Shown: positions 1-6,389 of the stretch, piece after piece | Numbering within the stretch: the stretch's first letter is position 1 | How the letters are laid out: each line of letters begins with the position of its first letter | Source of the DNA: DAIDKA01 sp035506335 | GTDB lineage: Bacteria > Pseudomonadota > Gammaproteobacteria > Steroidobacterales > Steroidobacteraceae | Assembly: GCA_035506335.1 (NCBI GenBank) | Contig: DATJPN010000033.1 | Coordinates: forward strand, 1-24,931 | DNA length: 24,931 bases | Reading direction: 5' to 3' | Translations under genes and position numbers: made by a program | The notes under the pieces: generated by a model | Database searches by the model: none | The model's input: only the letters and a program-made list of their open reading frames with translations | Told to the model about the DNA's origin: nothing

Positions 1-611
1 AGGCGATGCCGCACATAGGCCTGGGTCTCGATCGCCTGCATCGGACCGATGTGATAGTCGGTGAGCACCCGCTGCGCGAACTGCCGCATCGCGGTGCTCC
101 CCAGGGTCGCGCGCAGCTCGGGCTGTCCGACGAGGATGGTCTGCAGCAGCATGGTGCTGCCGACATTGAGGTTCGAGAGCACGCGCAGCTCCTCGAGCTG
201 ACCCGGGGAGAGGTTCTGGGCCTCGTCCACCACCACCAGGATGCGGCTTCCCTGCGCGAACTCCTCACGCGCGTGGCGGACGAAGCGCCGGAAGTACTCG
301 CTGGCCGAGCCATTACCCAATTCCAGTCCGAGGGCCTCGACGATCCAGGGCAGCAGCGCACCGAGGCTCGAGTGGGTGTTGCCGAGGTAGGCCACGCGCA
401 GATTCACCCCGGGCCGATTCAGGAAATGCTGCACGACCGTCGTCTTGCCGCAACCCACCTCACCCGTCACCAGCGCAAAACCGGCCGATTCGGTGATGGC
501 GTACTGCAGCAGGGTCAGCGCGTGGCGGTGGTGCCGGCTCAGGTACAGGAACGCCGGATCGGGCGATACCGCGAAGGGTTTGGTGGCGAGCCCGTAGAAT
601 TTCTCGTACAT
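1..611 (-). CDS. ExeA/GspA-like secretion ATPase of the XrtA/PEP-CTERM exopolysaccharide locus (partial, C-terminus outside window)
   Basis: The reading frame opens with ATG at 611 and runs off the left edge without a stop, giving the first 203 residues. It starts MYEKFYGLATKPF, the usual opening of ExeA/GspA-like AAA ATPases. A Walker A motif (GEVGCGKTT, residues about 50-58) and a Walker B (ILVVVDEAQ, about 124-132) are intact, and VGQPEL near residue 162 fits this family. In exosortase loci a member of this family (putative secretion ATPase, PEP-CTERM locus subfamily) is standard; it is thought to energise envelope export, but its exact job is unproven. A Shine-Dalgarno-like GAGGG lies about 10 bases upstream and overlaps the end of the preceding kinase-like gene, so the two are probably translationally coupled. 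Recognition of the family is firm; assignment to the PEP-CTERM subfamily leans on the neighbours. Confidence 0.88.
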   Translation of the reverse strand, partial: MYEKFYGLATKPFAVSPDPAFLYLSRHHRHALTLLQYAITESAGFALVTGEVGCGKTTVVQHFLNRPGVNLRVAYLGNTHSSLGALLPWIVEALGLELGNGSASEYFRRFVRHAREEFAQGSRILVVVDEAQNLSPGQLEELRVLSNLNVGSTMLLQTILVGQPELRATLGSTAMRQFAQRVLTDYHIGPMQAIETQAYVRHR

Positions 612-625
612 GGTGAATCACGCCC

Positions 626-1447
626 TCAGTAGGCGCGCTTCTCCGACTCGGTCGAGCGGTTGAGGACGGTGCCGATGACCTTCGTATTGCCGAGGAGTTC
701 CAGCACCCGACTGATGTCCTCGCGGCGCGTGCGACCCTCGGTCACGACCAGCACGACCGCATCGAGGCGGGGCGCGAGGGTGATGGCATCGTCGCTGAGC
801 AGCACCGGCGGAAGATCGACGATCATCAGGCGGCCGGGATCGCGTTCCTTGAGATCCTGGAGCATCTTGCCCGTGGCGGCACGGGCCAGCGCTTCGGAAC
901 TGTCCGGCACCGGGGCGAGCGTCGGCATCAGGAACAGGCGCTCGGCCCCGTCGAGGCCGCACCACAGGTCCTCGAGCTTCGCCGTACCGGCGAACCAGGC
1001 TTCCAGCCCCTGATCCAGCGGCAGTCGCAGGATCCGGGCAATGCTGGGACGTTTCAGGTCCAGGTCCATCAGCAGCACGGACTGGTTGGGATCGGCGGCC
1101 AGCCCCAGGGCCAGATTGATGGCGGTCAGGGTCTTGCCTTCGCCCTTGGCGGCGCTGACGACGCCGATGGTCGACACCTTGTGGGCGCGGGCACGCTGCA
1201 GCACCTGGGTACGCAACATGCGGTAGGCCTGTGCGGCCGGTCGCGGGTCCGCCCAGTCCACGATGCGGTTTTCACGCAGCGCGGCCCAGTCCACGGCCAG
1301 CCGCCGGGCCGGCTCGATCGGCGCCGCGGCGAATTCGCGGCGCACCGCCGTGCGTTCCGCGGCCGCCACCTCCTCCGGAGGGGACTCCGGGCGGCGATGG
1401 GCGGCCAGGTCCAGGGCGCGCTGAATCTTGTCCATATCGGCGATCAC
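626..1447 (-). CDS. BY-kinase-like P-loop ATPase (CpsD/CapB family) of the exopolysaccharide locus
   Basis: A cytoplasmic P-loop protein of the type that pairs with Wzz-like proteins to control polymer assembly. It has Walker A AAKGEGKTL (about residues 99-107), a second Walker motif VLLMDLDLKRP (about 124-134) and Walker B LMIVDLPP (about 207-214). The C-terminus ends SEKRAY with a single terminal tyrosine, not the tyrosine cluster of classical BY-kinases, so autophosphorylation is uncertain. The frame can start at GTG 1447, directly after the stop of the chain-length gene and behind a GGGGA, or at ATG 1435. The latter gives MDKIQRALDLA, which looks more like the start of known relatives (MSLIEKAL-type) but has a weaker ribosome site. 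About 270 residues is normal for the XrtA-associated subgroup. The family call is firm; kinase activity is inferred. Confidence 0.88.
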   Translation of the reverse strand: MIADMDKIQRALDLAAHRRPESPPEEVAAAERTAVRREFAAAPIEPARRLAVDWAALRENRIVDWADPRPAAQAYRMLRTQVLQRARAHKVSTIGVVSAAKGEGKTLTAINLALGLAADPNQSVLLMDLDLKRPSIARILRLPLDQGLEAWFAGTAKLEDLWCGLDGAERLFLMPTLAPVPDSSEALARAATGKMLQDLKERDPGRLMIVDLPPVLLSDDAITLAPRLDAVVLVVTEGRTRREDISRVLELLGNTKVIGTVLNRSTESEKRAY

Positions 1448-3241
1448 TCACATCCCCAGACGTTGCATCAGTGAAAAGAAGATCACGTCGAGCGGCCGAT
1501 AGAACAGGTGCACCAGCACCAGCGCGACGCAGGCCGTGCCCGCGGCCGAGCCCAGCGCCAGGCGGAATCGACGCCTGGTCGCTTGTCTGTCCGACTCGGT
1601 ACGGATGTGCGGAATCAGGGCCAGCGGCGGCACCCCGAGGAGGTGCAGAAGCTCGTCGCGCGAGCGGATCGTGGTGTCGAGCACCTCGCGTAGCATGGCG
1701 ACGGCCGCCCCGAGGCCAAGACTCAGGATCAGGCCCGCGACCAGGATCAGACGACGATTGGGGCTTACCGGCTCCTCCGGCGGCAGCGGCGGGTCGATCA
1801 GCGTGAAGCGTTCGCCCTGGCGATCGGATTCCAGGCTCTGGGCGACGCGCGCATCGCCCTGCTTGGTGCGGATTTCCTGGTAGCGCAAGCGGGCATTGTC
1901 GAGGTCGCGGGTGAGGTCGTGGTATTCGCGCTCGACCTGCGGCGAGCCGCTCACGTCGGTCTCATAGCCATGAATGGACGCTCGCAGCTTCCCGATCTGC
2001 ACGTTCAGCGACTTGATGTCGTTCTCGGTGCCGGAGAGCTGCGCCTGGATCTGTACGTAGGCGGGATTGTCGGCATCCGTGGGTTTCAGCGAGTTACGGT
2101 CCGCGAAGGGACCCGTGGGCGCACTGGAGGGGGTACCCGCGGCCACTGCCGCATCCAGATCCGCCTGCAGCGACTTCACCGTGGCTTCGAGGCGCACCCG
2201 ATCCGGGTGCTCGGCCGTGTAGCGCTTGCGCGCATCATCCAGCTGCGACTGCGCCTGCTGCAGTTCGCGCCGCAGGTCATTGATGGTATCCGGCGATTCG
2301 CCCAGCTCCGCCTCCATGCCGCTCACTTCCCGGGTCAGGGTGACCACGTCCGGATGCTCCGGACCATAGCGGGCTTTCGCGGCGGCCAGCTGGGAGCGCA
2401 GCATCTTCAGCCGATCGCTGCTGGAGACGATTCTTTCACCTGTTTCGGAGTAAACGGTCGAGTTCGGTTTCAGCTGCACCAGCTGGGCCTGCAGGTACAC
2501 CCGCTGCTGCTCGAGCGAATCCAGTCGTGACTCCAGGGCGCGCAGCTCCTCTTCGTTGCGGTCCATGAGCTGCATGTTCAGCTGCACGAGTTCCGGCAGC
2601 TTCGAGTAGTTCTTGTCCTTGAAGGCCGCGAGCTTCGCTTCCAGGTCCACGATCTGGGCCTTCACGCGGTCACCCTCGCCCTCCAGGAAGTCCGTGGCCC
2701 CCTGCGCCAGCTTCGTGCGGTTCGTCAGGTTCTCGTTCAGGTACAGCGTGGTCAGTTCGTTGGCGACGCGTGCCGCCTGGTCCGCGGAGCGGCTGGTATA
2801 GGACACTTCGAAGGCTATGGTCGCGGAAGTCGGCCGCCCGCTCCTCGGATCGATGACATCGGCGCTGATCATCTTCAGGCCGATGTCATTTCGCATCAGG
2901 GTCAGCAGCGCCTCGCGGGTGTCGCTCGCCTGTTCCTTCGGATACAGGTTGTAGCGCTTGATGATGTCGAGCAACGTCGCCGTGGTCATCACGCGTTTGC
3001 TGATCACCTGCACGCGCTGGTCGGCGTAGGAGGTGACGGTGGACTTCACCATGTCCGTCGGAATTTCCTGCTGCTCGATCAGGACCGTTCCCGCGGAGCG
3101 ATAGCGGGCGGGCAGCAGCGCGGCCAGGGCGAGTGTGGCCACCAGGCCGGCGCAGAATGCCGCGGCGATGGAGATGCGCCGGCGCTTCGCAATCGCGACG
3201 TAGCCTTGAATCCCCTTGGGTCTTTGGGTCTCGGTATTCAT
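1448..3241 (-). CDS. Wzz/GumC-like polysaccharide chain-length determinant (XrtA-locus type)
   Basis: An inner-membrane co-polymerase that sets chain length of an exported polysaccharide and docks to the neighbouring P-loop ATPase. With the start at ATG 3241 (MNTETQRPKG) the protein has 597 residues. The frame is open upstream to 3310, but that stretch lies inside the preceding gene. A membrane helix lies at about residues 22-45, followed by a Wzz-type domain and a long Ala/Gln/Leu/Arg-rich coiled coil (about 180-470). A second helix (about 497-518) comes after the proline-rich PEEPVSPNRR segment, and a third near the C-terminus (about 561-582). The coiled coil holds two copies of an (K/R)xRYxxEHPDxV motif 49 residues apart. 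The stop abuts the next gene. A chain-length role is well supported; the polymer is unknown. Confidence 0.88.
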   Translation of the reverse strand: MNTETQRPKGIQGYVAIAKRRRISIAAAFCAGLVATLALAALLPARYRSAGTVLIEQQEIPTDMVKSTVTSYADQRVQVISKRVMTTATLLDIIKRYNLYPKEQASDTREALLTLMRNDIGLKMISADVIDPRSGRPTSATIAFEVSYTSRSADQAARVANELTTLYLNENLTNRTKLAQGATDFLEGEGDRVKAQIVDLEAKLAAFKDKNYSKLPELVQLNMQLMDRNEEELRALESRLDSLEQQRVYLQAQLVQLKPNSTVYSETGERIVSSSDRLKMLRSQLAAAKARYGPEHPDVVTLTREVSGMEAELGESPDTINDLRRELQQAQSQLDDARKRYTAEHPDRVRLEATVKSLQADLDAAVAAGTPSSAPTGPFADRNSLKPTDADNPAYVQIQAQLSGTENDIKSLNVQIGKLRASIHGYETDVSGSPQVEREYHDLTRDLDNARLRYQEIRTKQGDARVAQSLESDRQGERFTLIDPPLPPEEPVSPNRRLILVAGLILSLGLGAAVAMLREVLDTTIRSRDELLHLLGVPPLALIPHIRTESDRQATRRRFRLALGSAAGTACVALVLVHLFYRPLDVIFFSLMQRLGM

Positions 3242-3252
3242 CTTGTCTGCTT

Positions 3253-4455
3253 CTAGAACGTGCGTACGGTGGGCAGCGGCGTCCAGTTCAGGGACAGGGC
3301 TCCGCGCCACTCATTGACAGGTTGAGCGCTCTGGCCGGCGCCGAAGATCAGGGTGTCGGTGTGGGTGTATCCAGCCTCGCAGTGCAACCGCCAGCTCATC
3401 GCGTAGTGCCAATCGAGGCCCAGGGTGACCGTGTCGTAGTAGCCGCGGTCGATGCCGAGCGCCACCGCGGCGTGACTGTTCTGGATCCTCGCCGCGGAGA
3501 GCGTGACATCGACCTTTTCACTCAGGCTCTGGGTATCGGACAGGGTCAGGGACTCACGTTGCGCCAGCACTCCTCCGGAGTAGGGCACCAGCGAGTCCGC
3601 GAAGTCCAGGTCCAGGTGACCGCGCAGGGTGGCGAGGCTCAGCGTGAGGCCACCGAGTCCGGCGACATCGTTCGTGGCATGCAGTGCGGGCAGGGCCACG
3701 TTGCTGCGCAGCTCTTCGAGCGAGCGCTGGCTGACGCCGGCGTAGGCCTTGAGCGACGTGCGCTCCGTGAAACCGTGCTGCAGATCCAGTCGCAGACCGC
3801 TCTCGCGGCTGTTGCCGATGCCAAGCGGCGTGATCAACTGGTTGTCGAAGCCGCTGACGGTGAGCGCGGTCTTTTCGGTCAGGCCGAACTTCTCACCGAT
3901 CGCGACGCTTCCGTATTCGTATCCCGAAAACAGGTCGTAGAGGCGGCTGTTGGGACCGTAGTAGCTCAGGTCCATCCACGACAGCTGCAGCACGAGACTG
4001 CGGCGCTCGGTCTGCAGCAATGCGTACGACAGGGATCCCTGCCGCGTCCGGCGGCTCAAGCCCGGGGCCACGATGCCGATGTCCGGAATGCTGGTCGCCA
4101 GGGTGGTGTAATCGGAAATGCCGCCCTGCAGGCTCAATTGACCCCGTTCTCCGCTCCAGTCGTATTCGCCATTGAGGCTTTCACTGTGCACACTGGCGTA
4201 GGCCGAGTCGCTGACCTGCTGCCACAGCAGCCAGGGCTTCAGCGACAGCTGGATGGTTTCGCTGGACCACTGGAACACGGCGCTCGGATTCACATACGCG
4301 CTCTGCGTCAAATTGGGGGCCGTACTCAGATAGCGATTGCTGTCGTCGTCGACCCAGACGCTGACCTGCGGGGCGAACGACCACTGCGCCGCGTGCACCG
4401 GCGCGCCGCCCGCCAGACAACCGACCCCGAGTGCTGCCTGTGTCATCCGGGTCAT
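3253..4455 (-). CDS. Outer-membrane beta-barrel protein of the exopolysaccharide/PEP-CTERM locus
   Basis: The product (400 residues from ATG 4455) begins with a signal peptide, MTRMTQAALGVGCLAGGAPVHA, with likely cleavage before AQW. The rest is rich in alternating polar/aromatic strands, and the chain ends in phenylalanine (PTVRTF) as outer-membrane barrels do. It resembles the uncharacterised outer-membrane proteins that accompany XrtA-type exopolysaccharide genes, possibly the conduit for the polymer; that role is inferred. An alternative GTG start at 4482 overlaps the stop of the upstream export gene but has no Shine-Dalgarno; ATG 4455 has AAGG about 10 bases upstream and gives a cleaner signal peptide. 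Eleven bases separate its stop from the chain-length gene start. In the XrtA loci I recall, this protein lies after the chain-length and kinase genes; here it precedes them. Confidence 0.72.
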   Translation of the reverse strand: MTRMTQAALGVGCLAGGAPVHAAQWSFAPQVSVWVDDDSNRYLSTAPNLTQSAYVNPSAVFQWSSETIQLSLKPWLLWQQVSDSAYASVHSESLNGEYDWSGERGQLSLQGGISDYTTLATSIPDIGIVAPGLSRRTRQGSLSYALLQTERRSLVLQLSWMDLSYYGPNSRLYDLFSGYEYGSVAIGEKFGLTEKTALTVSGFDNQLITPLGIGNSRESGLRLDLQHGFTERTSLKAYAGVSQRSLEELRSNVALPALHATNDVAGLGGLTLSLATLRGHLDLDFADSLVPYSGGVLAQRESLTLSDTQSLSEKVDVTLSAARIQNSHAAVALGIDRGYYDTVTLGLDWHYAMSWRLHCEAGYTHTDTLIFGAGQSAQPVNEWRGALSLNWTPLPTVRTF

Positions 4456-4478
4456 GCACCTGAGCCTTGATCGGGGTC

Positions 4479-5078
4479 TCACGGCACGACGACGGTGTCG
4501 CCGGGCTGCAGCACGACGTTCTGCTGCAGGTCATCGCCGCGGGCGACGGCGTTGTAGCGGAAGTGCAGTACGGTCTGGCCGGCCGGTCCGCGGCGCAGGA
4601 TGATGATGTCGTTGAGGGCGGCGAAGGGCGTGGCGCCGCCGGCAAGGCTCAGCGCCTGCATCACGTCGACGTCGCGCGCCATCGGGAATTCGCCGGGCTT
4701 CTGGACCTTGCCGACCACATAGATCTGGTTGCCCGCGAGCACCTTCGTGGCCACGGTGACCACCGGGCTCGGGATGTAGCGCTTCAGGCGTTCGGTGATG
4801 TCCTGGCGCAGCTGATCCACGGTCTTGCCGCGGGCATCGAGGTCACCCACCAGCGGCAGTGACAGTCCGGAGTCGGGCCGCACGAGCACATCGCCGGTGA
4901 GGTCGGTCTCCTTCCAGACGGTGACCGTGAGCACATCCCCGGGCTGCACGACGTAGCCGCCCGCGCCATCCTTCTGCGTTGCGGCCGGCGCCGCGACCGA
5001 TTGCGCCGCAGCGAGGCCGGCGGTTGCTCCCAGCAGCGTGGACAGCGCTACGGCGGACAGAATCAGGGCACGTCGCAT
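4479..5078 (-). CDS. Polysaccharide export protein (Wza/EpsD-like, PEP-CTERM locus type)
   Basis: First gene of the exopolysaccharide operon; 199 residues. Signal peptide at 1-25 (MRRALILSAVALSTLLG...), then a polysaccharide-export domain (about 40-115, starting YVVQPGDVLTVTVWKE) and one SLBB-like domain (about 117-170, NQIYVVGKVQKPGEF). It ends with a second QPGD (QPGDTVVV). Such proteins form the periplasmic/outer-membrane part of capsule and exopolysaccharide export channels. Most relatives are lipoproteins; here no cysteine is present in the whole chain, so it cannot be lipid-anchored in the usual way. At about 200 residues it is short, as in the PEP-CTERM-associated subgroup, and lacks the C-terminal amphipathic helix of true Wza. 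A GAAG lies about 10 bases upstream of ATG. The family call is firm. Confidence 0.9.
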   Translation of the reverse strand: MRRALILSAVALSTLLGATAGLAAAQSVAAPAATQKDGAGGYVVQPGDVLTVTVWKETDLTGDVLVRPDSGLSLPLVGDLDARGKTVDQLRQDITERLKRYIPSPVVTVATKVLAGNQIYVVGKVQKPGEFPMARDVDVMQALSLAGGATPFAALNDIIILRRGPAGQTVLHFRYNAVARGDDLQQNVVLQPGDTVVVP

Positions 5079-5161
5079 GTTGGGGACTTCACTTCTTTTT
5101 GGATGACGGGCGGGCCGGCTGTCCTATCCCGGGACGCTCGGCCATCGTGTCTACGAATGTC

Positions 5162-5189
5162 ATACTACGGACGCTCCGTGACGCTTTAA
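5162..5189 (-). promoter_or_regulatory. Candidate sigma-70-like promoter of the exopolysaccharide operon
   Basis: On the minus strand TTAAAG and TAGTAT are separated by 16 bases, placing transcription start roughly 75-80 bases before the export gene. Both boxes are only partial matches to consensus, so this is the best visible candidate and not a firm call. A short dyad (CGGACGCTCCG on plus) overlaps the spacer. Confidence 0.25.
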
Positions 5190-5225
5190 TTGCGGCGGAA
5201 CCCCGAGATCTCACCGTGCCGGGGA

Positions 5226-5255
5226 ACGGCCCGCGCCTGGGGAAGCGCGGGCCGT
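5226..5255 (-). terminator. GC-rich hairpin after the VPLPA-CTERM gene
   Basis: A perfect 11-base stem (ACGGCCCGCGC with GCGCGGGCCGT) with an 8-base loop begins 4 bases after the stop codon of the VPLPA-CTERM gene. On the minus strand it is followed by TTCCCC, not a run of T, so it is either a weak intrinsic terminator or a transcript-stabilising 3' hairpin. Confidence 0.5.
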
Positions 5256-5259
5256 CCGG

Positions 5260-5808
5260 TTACACGCTCTGGGGAGGAGCGTTGGGGAATCTGTCAAATC
5301 TGCGGCGGCGCAGCTGCAGCAGGCCGACGACCGGCAGCGCAGCCAGCAGCAGGCCCGGGCTTGCGGGCAGCGGCACCGGCAAGGGCGTGAAACTCACCGT
5401 CAGGTTATAGAGGCCGACGCCATAGGCCGGTCCGGTGGGGAGATTCGTCGCCTCACCGGTGACATAGGCGTACAGCGTGCCGGCGCTCGCGACGTCGAAG
5501 GTTGCCTGCCCGGCACCCGTGATCTGGCCGATGAGGCTCGAGGCGTTCGTGATCGTGACGCCGAAGTCGGCCAGTGGCGCCTGCCAGGCCGTGCCCGGGA
5601 CGATGTCGTCGGTCAGCGCGACCACGAGCGCTCCGGGCCCGCTCACGCTGAACGTGTACTGGACGGTGCGGATGACCGTCGTGCCGGAGATCTGATCCGT
5701 GTCCGAGAAGATCTGATCGGCGCGCGCCGAGAACGGCAGCCACGCCGCGACCACGGCAATGCCCAGCCAGGCCGCCGCGCCGCGCTGGCGTTGCCTGCTC
5801 TCAGTCAT
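5260..5808 (-). CDS. Secreted protein with VPLPA/PEP-CTERM-type sorting signal (probable exosortase substrate)
   Basis: With the start at ATG 5808 the protein has 182 residues: a signal peptide (about 1-30, ending SARA before DQIF), a central part rich in Thr, Gly, Ala and Val without a recognised domain, and a C-terminal sorting signal. That signal is VPLPAS (145-150), a hydrophobic helix (about 151-165) and an arginine cluster RRRR (167-170), the tripartite layout of VPLPA/PEP-CTERM proteins cut and anchored by exosortases. Unusually, 12 further residues (FDRFPNAPPQSV) follow the arginines. The start lies 8 bases inside the end of the upstream ribbon-helix-helix gene, so translation is likely coupled. 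The frame is open upstream, but that part lies within the regulator gene. Secretion and sorting are well supported; function is unknown. Confidence 0.78.
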   Translation of the reverse strand: MTESRQRQRGAAAWLGIAVVAAWLPFSARADQIFSDTDQISGTTVIRTVQYTFSVSGPGALVVALTDDIVPGTAWQAPLADFGVTITNASSLIGQITGAGQATFDVASAGTLYAYVTGEATNLPTGPAYGVGLYNLTVSFTPLPVPLPASPGLLLAALPVVGLLQLRRRRFDRFPNAPPQSV

Positions 5809-6343
5809 GATGGCCGCCGACGGCTGCGAGCGGGAGCGGCTCGGCGGCTTCGGCCGGCTTGGCGGCCGCGCCATCACTCCCGGGCCGGTAGACGTACTTG
5901 TCGTAGAGGTACTGGCGCAGGGAGTGATCGAGCTCGCCGGCCGAGGCGCCGTTGCGATCCTCCTTGTTGAGTTCGCTCAGCAGCAGCGCGGCATACGGGG
6001 CCTGGCCTCCCGTCAGCGCCAGCAGCGCGATGTCGTCGCGCTCGACCCGCCGCGCCGGATCCACGCCGTCGTTGATGATGTCGTCGAGCCGCGCCGCATC
6101 CAGGTCGAAGAACCGCAGCAGTTCCGCGCCGGATTCGACGAATACCGGGACGAGGTTGCGCCCCTTCACCTCGCTGTCACACAGCGGCCCGAGCCGCGCC
6201 AGCATGCACTTGACCGCGAACCGGATGACATCCGAATCCCGGACGGCCAGGCGCTGCGCAAGCTTCTTCACCTTGCGGACGTCGGCGCTGTTCATGCGGA
6301 TCGAAATGGCCTGCTTGCGACTGTCGACCACAGTGGCTCCCAT
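5801..6343 (-). CDS. Ribbon-helix-helix (RHH) DNA-binding protein, probable regulator
   Basis: A protein of 180 residues whose N-terminus (about 11-50) reads as a ribbon-helix-helix fold: beta strand QAISIRM, then helix SADVRKVKKLAQRL, a turn, and helix DSDVIRFAVKCML, as in Arc/MetJ/CopG-type repressors. The remaining 130 residues are acidic and helical with no domain I recognise (segments DLDAARLDDIINDG and ELDHSLRQYLYDKYVY), and the end is Ala/Pro-rich. That tail makes it larger than a simple antitoxin, and the partner gene encodes a secreted protein, not a toxin. It overlaps the VPLPA-CTERM gene by 8 bases and is divergent from the transporter at 6390. No Shine-Dalgarno is visible before ATG 6343. 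It may control its own promoter, the transporter or the exopolysaccharide genes; the target is inferred. Confidence 0.75.
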   Translation of the reverse strand: MGATVVDSRKQAISIRMNSADVRKVKKLAQRLAVRDSDVIRFAVKCMLARLGPLCDSEVKGRNLVPVFVESGAELLRFFDLDAARLDDIINDGVDPARRVERDDIALLALTGGQAPYAALLLSELNKEDRNGASAGELDHSLRQYLYDKYVYRPGSDGAAAKPAEAAEPLPLAAVGGHHD

Positions 6344-6351
6344 GCGTAGTG

Positions 6352-6386
6352 ATGTTGTGGGTATTATTTGTCAATAATGTAGTGGG
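6352..6386. repeat. Direct repeat with a nested inverted repeat in the divergent RHH/transporter region (candidate operator)
   Basis: ATGTTGTGGG (6352-6361) and ATGTAGTGGG (6377-6386) match at 9 of 10 bases and are 25 bases apart. Between them lies the inverted repeat ATTATT-TGTC-AATAAT (6363-6378). Closely spaced direct repeats are what RHH repressors often bind, and the RHH gene starts 9 bases away. Binding is an inference; the repeats are seen directly. The stretch is AT-rich compared with its surroundings. Confidence 0.45.
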
Positions 6387-6389
6387 ACA

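Larger units (their letters stand above)
5079..5259. other. Intergenic region upstream of the exopolysaccharide operon
   Basis: This gap of 181 bases between the VPLPA-CTERM gene and the export gene carries no convincing reading frame. It holds a strong GC-rich hairpin directly after the VPLPA-CTERM stop and a candidate promoter further down. The two gene groups may therefore be transcribed separately, although a readthrough operon cannot be excluded. Confidence 0.6.

Noticed and set aside
6..632. Plus-strand frame at the left edge
   Set aside because: It is opposite the ExeA-like ATPase gene, whose Walker motifs are intact; the plus frame has no recognisable domain.
5801..6343. RHH protein as antitoxin of a toxin-antitoxin pair
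   Set aside because: The partner gene encodes a protein with a signal peptide and sorting tail, not a toxin-like protein, and the RHH protein is much longer than typical antitoxins.
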